This document shows positions 34,429 through 42,851 of a stretch of DNA of 44,778 nt, one piece after another. The notes beneath the pieces were generated by a model, which did not search any database, was not told the DNA's origin, and saw only the letters and a program-made list of their open reading frames with translations. Within the stretch, counting starts at the first letter, position 1. Every line of letters starts with the position of its first letter. The DNA is from Ruminococcus sp. AM22-13. Lineage in GTDB: Bacteria > Bacillota > Clostridia > Lachnospirales > Lachnospiraceae. The stretch covers positions 1 to 44,778 of the forward strand of contig NZ_QRIL01000011.1 of the NCBI RefSeq assembly GCF_003471165.1. The letters are read 5' to 3'. The position numbers were made by a program, and so were the translations under genes.

Positions 34429-36108
34429 TTACTCCCCATAGAGAACCGCAATTGCTTCATATGGCTGCATCATATGCGGTTTATGGTTCTCATAATTGGA
34501 AATAAGTACAGTTCCCTCATTTATGTTTGCCAAAGTACACTCTGCTTCTTCCTGTGTAAAATTACATATTACTAACAGTTTTTGTCCACCTAATATTCGT
34601 TCATATGCAAAGATGCGTTCATCTTCAGGAAGTAGAAGATTGTAATGCCCATCTATGATAATATCGTATTCTTTCCTCAGTTGAATCAATTTTTTATAAT
34701 AATGAAACACAGACGATTTATCGGAAATCTGTGATTCCGCATTGATTTCCTTATAATTCGGATTTACCTTAATCCATGGTGTACCCACAGTAAATCCGGC
34801 ATTGGGGGAATCACTCCATTGCATAGGTGTTCTTGCATTATCACGACCTCTTAATCCCAGATAACGAATCATGTCTTCCTTACTTATCAAACCCGATTCT
34901 GTTAATTCACGGTAATTATCTATACATTCAATATCCTTATAATCATCAATACTGTCAAAATAGATATTGGTCATTCCCAGTTCTTCACCTTGATAAATAT
35001 ATGGTGTTCCCTGCATCATATGAAGACAGGTAGCCAGCATTTTTGCTGAAATCTCACGAAACTCAGAACTGTCATTTCCGTATCTGGAAACTGCCCTGGG
35101 CTGATCATGATTGTCCCAATACAGGCTGTTCCATGCCTTTCCTTCCAGTGCCGTCTGCCACTTGCTCATCACCTGCTTCAACTCCAACAACGGTACCGGA
35201 TTATCTGTCCACTTACCATAAGGTCCATTTGCCAGAAAAGCGTGTTCAAACTGAAACACCATGTTTAATTCTGACCCATCAAGATTTGCATATTTTTTTG
35301 CCTGTTCAATAGTGACACCAGCTGTTTCTCCTACAGTAATCAAATCGTATTTTGACAATACTTCCTTATTCATTTCTCTGAGAAATTCATGTATTCTTGG
35401 TCCACTGCAGATGTAAGGGTCACTGTCTCCGTACAAACCGCCTTTGCACTCCCCGTCTGGAAATGTCTGTACTTTCGAAAGCAGGCTGATAACGTCCATA
35501 CGGAATCCGTCGATTCCTTTTTCGCACCACCAGTTCATCATATCATATATTTTATGACGAACCTCCTCATTTTCCCAATTAAGATCAGGCTGTTTCTTTG
35601 AGAACAAATGCAGGTAATACATTCCTGTATGTTCGTCAAATTCCCAGACAGAGCCTCCAAAGCACGCTCCCCAGTTATTTGGTTCCTTTCCATTCACAGG
35701 GTCTTTCCAAATATAATAATCCCTGTATGGATTATCTTTGGATTTTCTGCTTTCCACAAACCATGGATGTTCATCTGATGTATGATTCACAACAAGATCC
35801 ATCATGATTTTCAGACCTCGCTTATGTGCTTCCTGCAACATTCTGTCAAAATCTGACATTGTTCCAAAATCATCCATAATATCCTGATAATCAGAAATGT
35901 CATACCCATTGTCGTCATTAGGAGATTTATAAACAGGAGAAAGCCACAGTACATCCACTCCAAGTTCTTTTAAATAATCAAGCTTCTCAACAATACCGTT
36001 TATATCACCAATCCCATCTCCGTTGCTATCCATAAAACTTCTTGGATAAATCTGGTATACCACACTTTTTTTCCACCACTGATTTTTCACACTCATTTTC
36101 ACACTCAT
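34429..36108 (-). CDS. GH13_31 alpha-glucosidase (oligo-1,6-glucosidase type)
   Basis: A 559-aa cytoplasmic glycosidase. It has region I DLVVNHTS, the nucleophile D205 in GFRMDVI, the acid/base E261 in VGETAGV, the third acid D335 in WDNHDQ, and the QGEELGM motif after it. A valine directly after the nucleophile (V206) is the signature of alpha-1,6-cleaving members; alpha-1,4 enzymes carry Thr/Ala. The protein therefore likely hydrolyses isomaltose-type oligosaccharides, or sucrose/trehalulose in some homologues. It is the last gene of the LacI/CUT1 cluster, starting two bases after the permease stop. A 12-base tandem duplication (ATGAGTGTGAAA twice) covers the start, giving MSVKMSVK. Confidence 0.93.
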   Translation of the reverse strand: MSVKMSVKNQWWKKSVVYQIYPRSFMDSNGDGIGDINGIVEKLDYLKELGVDVLWLSPVYKSPNDDNGYDISDYQDIMDDFGTMSDFDRMLQEAHKRGLKIMMDLVVNHTSDEHPWFVESRKSKDNPYRDYYIWKDPVNGKEPNNWGACFGGSVWEFDEHTGMYYLHLFSKKQPDLNWENEEVRHKIYDMMNWWCEKGIDGFRMDVISLLSKVQTFPDGECKGGLYGDSDPYICSGPRIHEFLREMNKEVLSKYDLITVGETAGVTIEQAKKYANLDGSELNMVFQFEHAFLANGPYGKWTDNPVPLLELKQVMSKWQTALEGKAWNSLYWDNHDQPRAVSRYGNDSSEFREISAKMLATCLHMMQGTPYIYQGEELGMTNIYFDSIDDYKDIECIDNYRELTESGLISKEDMIRYLGLRGRDNARTPMQWSDSPNAGFTVGTPWIKVNPNYKEINAESQISDKSSVFHYYKKLIQLRKEYDIIIDGHYNLLLPEDERIFAYERILGGQKLLVICNFTQEEAECTLANINEGTVLISNYENHKPHMMQPYEAIAVLYGE

Positions 36109-36110
36109 TT

Positions 36111-36935
36111 TTATCCTTTCACTGCTCCTTCTGTTACGCCTTTAACAATATACTTCTGACAACACAAATAAAAAATAATAATTGGTATCATACACAAAAC
36201 TAATCCTGCCGTAGCTAAATCCCATTTCTTTGCGAATTGTCCAAAAAATAAAAATGTTTTTAATGGCAATGTCTGAATCCCTTCCTTATTGATTACAAGA
36301 GATGGAAGAAGATAGTCGTTCCAGGTTGACATTACATTTAAAATTGCCACTGTCACAATGATTGGCTTTAACAAAGGCAGAACTATGCAGAAAAATCTTC
36401 TGAACATTCCGCATCCATCAATTGTAGCAGCTTCTTCTAATTCCAGTGGAATATTTTTAATAAATCCATGAAACAGGATAATTGCCATAGAGCATCCAAA
36501 TCCCTGATACATAAAAATCAAACCCGGAGTGTTTAATAAATGAAGTTGTCCCATATTCCGAATAAGCGGAAGCATAACACATTGAAACGGAATCAGCATT
36601 GCAGAGGCAAAAATCATAAAAATAACATTACTCGCCCTGGTTTTATATCTTACCAGTGCCCAGGCTGCAAGTGAAGAAATAAAAATGATAATAACAACCG
36701 TTAGTCCTGTTATCTTTAGAGAATTCGTAAATGAATTAAAAAAATTCAACCTGTCAAACGCCTTTATATAATTTTCAACAGACCATGTTTCCGGAAAATT
36801 AATAGCATTTTTATAAATATCCCGCAAAGGTTTGAATGAATTAATCGCCAGAACATAAATTGGAAACAAAAACGCAATGGAGAGTATTACTCCCAGCAAT
36901 TGCATAAATATTTTTTCTATACGTTTTGCCCACAT
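36111..36935 (-). CDS. CUT1 sugar ABC transporter permease (MalG/MsmG type)
   Basis: A 274-aa membrane permease with six helices and the EAA motif EEAATIDGCGMFRRFFCIVLPLLKP. The C-terminal tail ends KGVTEGAVKG. It overlaps the other permease by one base (TAATG). No ATPase gene is in the cluster, so it probably uses a shared MsmK-type ATPase encoded elsewhere, as is usual in Firmicutes. Confidence 0.93.
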   Translation of the reverse strand: MWAKRIEKIFMQLLGVILSIAFLFPIYVLAINSFKPLRDIYKNAINFPETWSVENYIKAFDRLNFFNSFTNSLKITGLTVVIIIFISSLAAWALVRYKTRASNVIFMIFASAMLIPFQCVMLPLIRNMGQLHLLNTPGLIFMYQGFGCSMAIILFHGFIKNIPLELEEAATIDGCGMFRRFFCIVLPLLKPIIVTVAILNVMSTWNDYLLPSLVINKEGIQTLPLKTFLFFGQFAKKWDLATAGLVLCMIPIIIFYLCCQKYIVKGVTEGAVKG

Positions 36936-37798
36936 TACATTTCCACCTCCATCTTTTTACTGCAATACAACTGCGTCAACGATACAATTGCAATGACAAT
37001 AACAAAAATCAGCGCCTTTGCCTGTGCGCGGCCCAGATCATTTTCTCCAAATGCAGTACGGTAAATATTCATACATACCATCTGTGTAGAGCCATAAGGT
37101 CCACCGTTTGTTAAAGCCAGGTTCTGGTCATAAAGTCTGAAGGTACCTGAAAGTGTCAGAAAGAAACCAATTGTAAATGCCGGCATACATAATGGCAATA
37201 TCAAATTTTTTAAACGCTGCAGTCTTCCTGCACCATCAATTTCTGCAGCCTCAATCAGATTATCAGGAATACTCTGCAGCTGTGCTATATACACGATCAT
37301 CATATATCCCGCCTGCTGCCAGACAACTACAATCATTAATCCAACGGTAGATGTAAATGGTGTAGACAACCATCCCTGAAGCCATGAAATATTTAGTGAT
37401 TTTCCTAAGTAATTGAACCCCTGTGTAAACACAAACTGCCATGCAAATCCAAGAAGGATACCTCCAATCAAGTTGGGCATAAAGAACACAGTACGAAACA
37501 AATTAGCTCCCCGAATTTTCTGTGTGACTAGCAGTGCAAGTGCAAATCCAAGAAGATTAACCAGAATAACTGCTACAACAGAAAATTCTGCCGTATAAAG
37601 AAAATCCCGCCAGAACACTTTATCACTGATAAGTCCCCTGTAATTCTCAAGTCCGGCAAAACTGACAGGTTTATTCATTCCATTCCAATCCGTAAAAGAA
37701 TATAATAAACCTGTAATTGCCGGAATCAGAACTACCATAGCAAAACAGATGAGGGCAGGAAGCACGCAAATCCAAAACCCTGACTTAGATTTTTTCAT
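36935..37798 (-). CDS. CUT1 sugar ABC transporter permease (MalF/MsmF type)
   Basis: A 287-aa membrane permease with six helices and the EAA loop EAAEIDGAGRLQRLKNLILPLCMP. The start at 37798 (MKKSKSGFWICVLPALI) follows AGGAG; the frame extends to 37834 without a site. It forms the inner-membrane channel with the following permease and takes substrate from the binding protein upstream. Confidence 0.92.
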   Translation of the reverse strand: MKKSKSGFWICVLPALICFAMVVLIPAITGLLYSFTDWNGMNKPVSFAGLENYRGLISDKVFWRDFLYTAEFSVVAVILVNLLGFALALLVTQKIRGANLFRTVFFMPNLIGGILLGFAWQFVFTQGFNYLGKSLNISWLQGWLSTPFTSTVGLMIVVVWQQAGYMMIVYIAQLQSIPDNLIEAAEIDGAGRLQRLKNLILPLCMPAFTIGFFLTLSGTFRLYDQNLALTNGGPYGSTQMVCMNIYRTAFGENDLGRAQAKALIFVIVIAIVSLTQLYCSKKMEVEM

Positions 37799-37858
37799 AT
37801 TATATCTACTCCTATTCCAAAAGGATGCCGTCATTTACTATAACGGCATCCCATTATT

Positions 37859-39199
37859 TTACTTACTTCTGGCATTTGACCAGGCATCTTTACAGTCGCT
37901 TACAACTTCGTCCCATGTTTTTTCACCTGAAACATAAGCCTGTACACCGTTTCCAAAGACATCACCAAAGCCAGCCGGAAAAGCATTAAATATCCATGAT
38001 GTTGTGTTGCCTTCATCCAAATATTTTTTTACAACTTTTCCAAGTGCGTCTTCCGGTTCCACACCATCGTAATTTGAGAAAGCAGGAACGGACATCATCT
38101 TATGAACAACCATATCTTTTCCTTCATCAGACTGAAATAACCAGTTTAAAAAATCCTTTGCAGCTTCTTTCTCTGCATCCGAAGCACCGCTGTATACATT
38201 GTAGCAGCAAGGCACACCTACTGCCAGTTTTCCACTGACCACATCACCTAAAGGTATAGGAATAATTCCAAGATTATCTGCAACTTCCGGATTTACATCT
38301 GCCATTTCTGTATTGATCCAGTTACCCTGCTGCAAAACTGCAATTCTTTCAATTGCAAGACCTCCGCCAACGCTCTGTGAATAATCGCCAGAAAGAAGTT
38401 CAACCGGATTATCTGCTGCAGCTGTATACTTCACCTGAAAATCGATAATCTGCTTCAATTCCTCTGCATTTGTGAATTTCAGTTCCTTTGCCTCGTAGGC
38501 TGCATTTTCATCCGGGAATTCCTGGTTTAATCCGGTATTAATCGTATGACATCCGGTAATCCAGTTTTCTTTTACCGGAAAATCCATAACAGCTTCCAGA
38601 TCCGGGAACTCATCCTTTAAGTCTCCATTATCAATCATGGTTTTTAATTTGGAAAAAGCTGTATCTATTTCTTCATACGTTTTAAGACTTTCCCCGTCAA
38701 TTCCTGCTGCCTCAAATATTTTCTTATTATATATATATCCATATCCTTCCATTGAATAAGGAAGTCCCAAAACCTTGCCCTCTGCATTAGTGGATCCTTC
38801 TGCTGCTGCCTCTGTCATGTAAGGTACCCATGGCTGATCTGAAAGATCTTCCATATTCTCTCCCCACTCATCCCAATTCAGAGGACCCTGAAGAGTAAAA
38901 ATGGTTGGCATATTTCCACCATTTAATCTGGTTTTAAGAGTACCGTCATAATCATCACCACCGCCGACTGTTTCCATTACAACTGTAACATTAGGATGTA
39001 ATTCCATGTAACGGTCGGCAGCTTCTAACATTGCATCATGTATTTCTACCTTTCTTCCCATAATACTGATAGTTACATCTTTTCCTCCTGCAACCTCATC
39101 TTTCTTTTCTTCGGCATATGCAGTAGCTGCAGAACAGGTAAGAGCAGTAAAACTCATCATAGCTGCTAACCCAATGGAAATCACTTTTTTTGTTTTCAT
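37859..39199 (-). CDS. Extracellular sugar-binding protein of CUT1 ABC transporter
   Basis: Family 1 solute-binding protein (446 aa) with signal peptide MKTKKVISIGLAAMMSFTAL...AYA. The cysteine in ALTCSAA is a weak lipobox, so it could be lipid-anchored there or cut after AYA. The mature part has the two-lobe layout, GNMPTIFTLQGPLNWDEWG and the C-terminal GVQAYVSGEKTWDEVV. The ATG at 39199 is preferred over TTG 39202 because GGAGG is 8 bases away. It is first in the transport operon, controlled by the promoter and operators at 39226-39302. The substrate is probably an alpha-glucoside, given the GH13_31 enzyme. Confidence 0.92.
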   Translation of the reverse strand: MKTKKVISIGLAAMMSFTALTCSAATAYAEEKKDEVAGGKDVTISIMGRKVEIHDAMLEAADRYMELHPNVTVVMETVGGGDDYDGTLKTRLNGGNMPTIFTLQGPLNWDEWGENMEDLSDQPWVPYMTEAAAEGSTNAEGKVLGLPYSMEGYGYIYNKKIFEAAGIDGESLKTYEEIDTAFSKLKTMIDNGDLKDEFPDLEAVMDFPVKENWITGCHTINTGLNQEFPDENAAYEAKELKFTNAEELKQIIDFQVKYTAAADNPVELLSGDYSQSVGGGLAIERIAVLQQGNWINTEMADVNPEVADNLGIIPIPLGDVVSGKLAVGVPCCYNVYSGASDAEKEAAKDFLNWLFQSDEGKDMVVHKMMSVPAFSNYDGVEPEDALGKVVKKYLDEGNTTSWIFNAFPAGFGDVFGNGVQAYVSGEKTWDEVVSDCKDAWSNARSK

Positions 39200-39225
39200 C
39201 AATTTTTCCTCCTCTATATTTCTTT

Positions 39226-39302
39226 GGTTTTGCGCTAAACCTTTAATGTAATTTGTATTATAAATACTTTTTCACAATAATTCAATAGGTTTTCCGCAAA
39301 AC
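39226..39302 (-). promoter_or_regulatory. Promoter of the CUT1 operon with two LacI-type operators
   Basis: The minus strand has TTGAAT (39280-39285), 17 bases, then TATAAT (39257-39262). A near-palindrome GGTTTTGCGCTAAACC (plus strand, 39226-39241) lies just after the predicted transcript start. A related site, GGTTTTCCGCAAAAC (39288-39302), lies just upstream of -35. Both have a central CG and GGTTT arms, as in LacI-family operators. Their centres are about 62 bases apart. The adjacent LacI-family gene is the natural ligand. Confidence 0.7.
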
Positions 39303-39348
39303 TACAACAATACACAATACATTGCAACTGCTTTTGTGAAACATAACT

Positions 39349-39385
39349 AAAAAGGAACCAAATCTCCCCAGATCTGATTCCTTTT
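39349..39385 (-). terminator. Terminator of the lacI-type gene
   Basis: The minus strand pairs AAAAGGAA with TTCCTTTT and ATCT with AGAT inside, with an internal loop, followed by T. Confidence 0.65.
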
Positions 39386-39392
39386 GTTATTT

Positions 39393-40415
39393 CTATTCTC
39401 TTTTTCTTACTGACTCTCTTACAACCAACTGTACGGCGATCTTTATATTTCTCTCTTCCTCCGGCAATTTCTCTCGGTTTATCAGTCTCAGCAATAATTG
39501 CATGGCAGTTGAAGCTTTTAACCCAATATTCTGGTGAACCGTAGTTAACCTGGGGCGAATAAGTTCTGCATAAAAGGTATCATCAAACCCTGTTATCGAT
39601 ATATCCTCAGGTACCCTGACTCCCTTATCAATAAAATAATCGACAGCATCTATAGCGAGATAATCAGAAATAAATGCGAGTGATCCCGCCTCCCTGAACC
39701 TGGGGAGCAGTTCATCATATTGTAATCTGCGTACTTCTTTTCTCGCCGAAAGCAAGATTAATCTTTCTTCCTTTTTGCACTCTCCAAATGCCTCTGTCAT
39801 CGCTCTTTGAAATCCGGCAAATCGACACTGATCCATCTCTGCAGTATTTTCTGTCAGAAACAGTGTTTTCCTGAATCCATGATCTGCCCAATACTTTCCA
39901 AGCTGATAGGCTCCATCAAAATCATCCGTCCCCACATTTACCACCAGTTCAGGGTCACTCACATATGTATCAATAGCAACTGTTGGTTTTTTCAGCATTT
40001 TTTTTAATGTTTTATGGCTCTTTTCGGTCCATCCCAGGACAATAAGACCATCTACATTCCATCGCGAAGTCACCTCAGCAACTTTCCGGCAATCATCACC
40101 TCTGATAATCATCATATAGTAACCGGCATTTTCAATTTCACTGGAAATTTGTCCAACAAATGTACTGACAAATGGATCCTGCATGGCGTTTTCACCATGA
40201 AGATAATCAAAACCTATTACCAATCCAATAATATGAGAAGTATTCTGTGACAAAAGCCGGGCACCCATATTAGGAATATACCCCACCTCATCAAGTATAC
40301 TGCTGATTTTCTGTGCTGTTTCCTGCGATACCCTCTTTGTATTTCCGTGAATAACATTTGACACTGTAGTAGGACTTACTCCGACCATATTTGCAATATC
40401 TTTTACACGAATCAT
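39393..40415 (-). CDS. LacI-family transcriptional regulator
   Basis: A 340-aa repressor. The N-terminal HTH MIRVKDIANMVGVSPTTVSNVIHGN with hinge helix (GARLLSQNTS) is followed by a periplasmic-binding-like sugar domain (about 60-335) with SRWNVDGLIVLG and SITGFDDTFYAELIRPRLTTVHQ. It lies directly upstream of the binding-protein gene and is separated by a terminator, so it is its own transcript. It likely represses the CUT1/GH13 operon through the two operators. Confidence 0.94.
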   Translation of the reverse strand: MIRVKDIANMVGVSPTTVSNVIHGNTKRVSQETAQKISSILDEVGYIPNMGARLLSQNTSHIIGLVIGFDYLHGENAMQDPFVSTFVGQISSEIENAGYYMMIIRGDDCRKVAEVTSRWNVDGLIVLGWTEKSHKTLKKMLKKPTVAIDTYVSDPELVVNVGTDDFDGAYQLGKYWADHGFRKTLFLTENTAEMDQCRFAGFQRAMTEAFGECKKEERLILLSARKEVRRLQYDELLPRFREAGSLAFISDYLAIDAVDYFIDKGVRVPEDISITGFDDTFYAELIRPRLTTVHQNIGLKASTAMQLLLRLINREKLPEEERNIKIAVQLVVRESVRKRE

Positions 40416-40453
40416 GATTTCCTCCCAAAAACATTACAAGTCACTTTAAATTT

Positions 40454-40481
40454 ATTATACAATTTTGTCTGAAATTTTCAA
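40454..40481 (-). promoter_or_regulatory. Promoter of the lacI-type gene
   Basis: The minus strand has TTGAAA (40476-40481), 16 bases, then TATAAT (40454-40459). Confidence 0.55.
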
Positions 40482-40525
40482 TTTCAAAAATCATAGTTTC
40501 CTGATGCTTCCAACTACTGAAATCT

Positions 40526-40811
40526 TCATATTCTGCTCTCTTCTTTGACATGTACCTGGTTATAGGGGATTTCTATTCCATTGGCATCAAATGCCTCTTT
40601 GATCAACTGATTCAGACGCCATTTAACAGACCAGTATTTATCTGTCGCTACCCACACACGAAGTCCCATGATCACCGCGTTCTCACCTAATTCGTCAACA
40701 AACCTCACCATCCCCTTGTCCTCCTTGGTATCCTCATCATTATGGGGAATCTCCTCCAGAATTTCTTTTACCTTCTGGATACCGGAATCATAGGATATCC
40801 CTACCTTGATT
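40526..40811 (-). pseudogene. MscS-family mechanosensitive channel, C-terminal remnant
   Basis: The frame reads AEIKVGISYDSGIQKVKEIL and later GMVRFVDELGENAVIMGLRV, ending in IPYNQVHVKEESRI: the cytoplasmic vestibule of MscS (C-terminal alpha/beta part). Upstream the frame is closed by TAA at 40820-40822 inside the neighbouring gene, so the membrane and beta domains are gone. It abuts the DUF3786 stop codon, pointing to a deletion that joined the two. Confidence 0.75.
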
Positions 40812-41432
40812 TCAGCCGATTATCTGCAGTATAGCCTTCAGAAGATCTCCCTGAAGATAATAGGTCGTCTCAAAATGAAGATATGATAACGATACTTTAT
40901 CCCACAACAATAAGATCTTTGGCGGGAATTCTTCATCTCCATCCCAGAACTGAAGCAACACAGAGAAATGCGGAAGAACAGGCATTTCAAATGTCAGATC
41001 TGCCCCTGCCAGACGCTCCCTCTGCTTTCCGCCCAGACAGGTACAGGCCTGCTTTACCTCTTCCACTTTGCCGGAAAATGCTCTTGCATACTTTTCCACA
41101 AAAGGATCTGTTGACGGACTGCTCCCGGCAGTTACAAACCTGCCCACAGGCTGCCACTGCCCGGTAAGAGAAGGCAGTATCTCCTGCCCGGAACAGCAGA
41201 GAAAATCATAGATTGTCATAACAACTGTATATTCTCTGCAGTCCGTCCATTCTTCGCCTGTGGCATATTCAATAGCACCGTTTCTGCGATTGATCCGATA
41301 TTCTGTTCCGATATATTTCAAATACAGGTATTCTTCATCGTGTTTCAAACCATATTTTTTTATCAGCTTATCCTGATCATATTTTAAAAACAACTCTCTT
41401 CCTATATATACCTGTTTTTCATAATTATCCAT
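40812..41432 (-). CDS. DUF3786 domain protein
   Basis: A 206-aa soluble protein. The C-terminal half has the DUF3786 pattern (MPVLPHFSVLLQFWDGDEEFPPKILLLWD and SLSYLHFETTYYL). The N-terminal part has YGLKHDEEYLYLKYIGTEYRINRRNG. The function is unknown; relatives occur in anaerobes. The frame continues upstream to 41492, but those residues (YGIAIVRIRN) come from the MITE-like repeat, so the ATG at 41432 (MDNYEKQVYIG) is the more likely start. No strong ribosome site is seen. Confidence 0.65.
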   Translation of the reverse strand: MDNYEKQVYIGRELFLKYDQDKLIKKYGLKHDEEYLYLKYIGTEYRINRRNGAIEYATGEEWTDCREYTVVMTIYDFLCCSGQEILPSLTGQWQPVGRFVTAGSSPSTDPFVEKYARAFSGKVEEVKQACTCLGGKQRERLAGADLTFEMPVLPHFSVLLQFWDGDEEFPPKILLLWDKVSLSYLHFETTYYLQGDLLKAILQIIG

Positions 41433-41462
41433 AATATACTTTATTCCATTTCTTATTCTAAC

Positions 41463-41546
41463 TATAGCAATTCCATAAATTACTGCAGACAATCCAGTCC
41501 ATCATAGCGCGAAGTCCTGCGTCAGATAAATCCCCTGCGAAGGTTG
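41463..41546. repeat. MITE-like repeat, copy 5 (with CGCAGGGGA block, inverted)
   Basis: TATAGCAATTCC at 41463-41474 and, 53 bases on, AAATCCCCTGCGAAGGTTG (41528-41546), the reverse complement of a diverged CAACCTYCGCAGGGGAYTT block found at 43275. It lies at the 5' end of the DUF3786 gene. On the minus strand it has a coding look (AGDLSDAGLRAMMDWIV), suggesting it derives from the end of a transposase gene. Confidence 0.5.
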
Positions 41547-41563
41547 TAAAAAACAATCATTTG

Positions 41564-42496
41564 CTATACCAGACATAAATACAGGAAGTATGCAACATAA
41601 CACAACAGCATAACCACACCACAGGGTTTTCTTAATTCTTTATGTCTGAATGTACCAATCCAGAGTATTGCTCCACACAGAACTGCAATTACAGTATCAA
41701 TAATAAATTTACTCTCAAACGGCACAGTACAGATGAGTGCTGTTGTACCGATAACAAACAAAATATTGAAAATATTGCTTCCGACTATATTTCCAATGGC
41801 AATTCCTGCATTTCCTCTTCTGGCTGCTGTTACTGATGTGACAAGTTCCGGAAGAGATGTTCCCAGTGCAACAATTGTCAGCCCGATAAATCTCTCACTC
41901 ATGCCAAAATAACGGGCAATCTCCGTTGCTCCGCTGACTGCAAAATCACTGCCCTTTACGACCAGAATTCCACCGATTACCATCAGGAGCATACATTTCC
42001 ATACCGGATTATCCTTTGCTTCTGCTTCTTCCTGATTGTTCCCTTTCTTTGCCATCACAAACAGATATCCCAGATATATCAGAAACAGTATCCAGAAAAT
42101 CACACCTTCAATAAAAGTCACCTCTGAACCTGTGATACCAAAGATCAGCAGAACAATTGTTATCACTGTCATAAACGGAATTTCATAAAGAAGCGTGGAT
42201 CTCTGAATCGCTACATTCGTAATTACTGCTGTAATTCCCAGAATGATCAGAATATTCAGGATATTGCTTCCGACTACATTTCCAATGGTAATACCTGCAT
42301 TCTTATTCATTGCAGCAGTAATACTGACTGCTGCCTCCGGCATGCTGGTTCCCATTGCTACGATGGTCAATCCAATTATCAGCTGCGGAATTCCCAGCTT
42401 TTTCGCAATGCTGGCTGCACCCTCCACAAACCAGTCTGCACCTTTCACCAGAAACAAAAAACCTGCCAGCAAAATAATAACCTGTAAAAACATCAT
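41564..42496 (-). CDS. CaCA-family cation antiporter (YrbG-like) under Mn riboswitch
   Basis: A 310-aa Ca2+/Na+-type exchanger with ten helices in two inverted halves. The alpha-1 repeat has GLTIVAMGTSMPEAAVSITAA and IGNVVGSNILN; alpha-2 has GLTIVALGTSLPELVTSVTAA and IGNIVGSNIFN. Both ion-binding Glu are present. Databases call the family calcium/sodium antiporter, but a yybP-ykoY element lies directly upstream, so Mn2+ (or Mn2+/Ca2+) export is the likelier job here. AGAGAGG precedes the ATG. Confidence 0.92.
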   Translation of the reverse strand: MMFLQVIILLAGFLFLVKGADWFVEGAASIAKKLGIPQLIIGLTIVAMGTSMPEAAVSITAAMNKNAGITIGNVVGSNILNILIILGITAVITNVAIQRSTLLYEIPFMTVITIVLLIFGITGSEVTFIEGVIFWILFLIYLGYLFVMAKKGNNQEEAEAKDNPVWKCMLLMVIGGILVVKGSDFAVSGATEIARYFGMSERFIGLTIVALGTSLPELVTSVTAARRGNAGIAIGNIVGSNIFNILFVIGTTALICTVPFESKFIIDTVIAVLCGAILWIGTFRHKELRKPCGVVMLLCYVAYFLYLCLV

Positions 42497-42579
42497 TTAT
42501 ACCTCTCTTTCTTTTATTACGTACTCACAAAACCAAATATAAAAAGATTCCGGGAATACATTTATTTTGCAGTAGGTAT

Positions 42580-42618
42580 AAAAAAAGAGACTCCTACTGC
42601 ATTCACAGTAAAAGTCTC
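42580..42618 (-). terminator. Riboswitch expression-platform terminator
   Basis: The minus strand pairs GAGACT with AGTCTC and ACTG with CAGT inside, followed by seven T. Its 5' arm is the 3' strand of the aptamer's P1 helix, so metal binding would prevent termination. Confidence 0.85.
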
Positions 42619-42711
42619 GCAATTTCATCACTTTCCGAGTTATATGTTTCAATAACTGTCTTGACGAAGAAGTGAACCGAATCCACTCGGCAAGCTACTC
42701 CCTTTTCACAG
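42607..42711 (-). ncRNA. yybP-ykoY (manganese) riboswitch aptamer
   Basis: The minus strand has the conserved parts in order: GTGAAAAGGGAGTAGC (P1 and L1), a GC-rich P2, the TTCGTCAAGACAG segment, and the 3' strand GCGAGACTTTTAC, which re-pairs with GTGAAAAG to close P1. The order and motifs match known Mn2+-sensing yybP-ykoY RNAs, which turn on Mn2+ exporters. The terminator overlaps P1, consistent with an ON switch. Confidence 0.85.
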
Positions 42712-42795
42712 GTATATTCTAACAGACTGTCTTTTAAAAATCAATTATTTTTTATCATAAGATTCTCCATAATCCATAATATAAAAAGAAGCCTC

Positions 42796-42822
42796 GTTAC
42801 TGCGAACGGGGTGAACAGTAAT
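42796..42822. repeat. Small palindromic unit after the JetD remnant
   Basis: TTACTG (42797-42802) and CAGTAA (42816-42821) flank CGAACGGGGTGAA. It may be a REP-like unit and may end the transcript of the remnant (minus strand, followed by CTTCTTTTTAT). Confidence 0.4.
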
Positions 42823-42851
42823 GTAGCCGCCTCTCTGTGTCAGAATCTGTA

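Noticed and set aside
38240..38262. CACCTAAAGGTAT match to the IS605 end hairpin
   Set aside because: It lies inside the intact sugar-binding protein gene with no other IS sequence; chance match.
40526..40711. 61-aa ORF as an independent small gene
   Set aside because: The same frame continues upstream as MscS sequence to about 40811, so it is part of a truncated gene.
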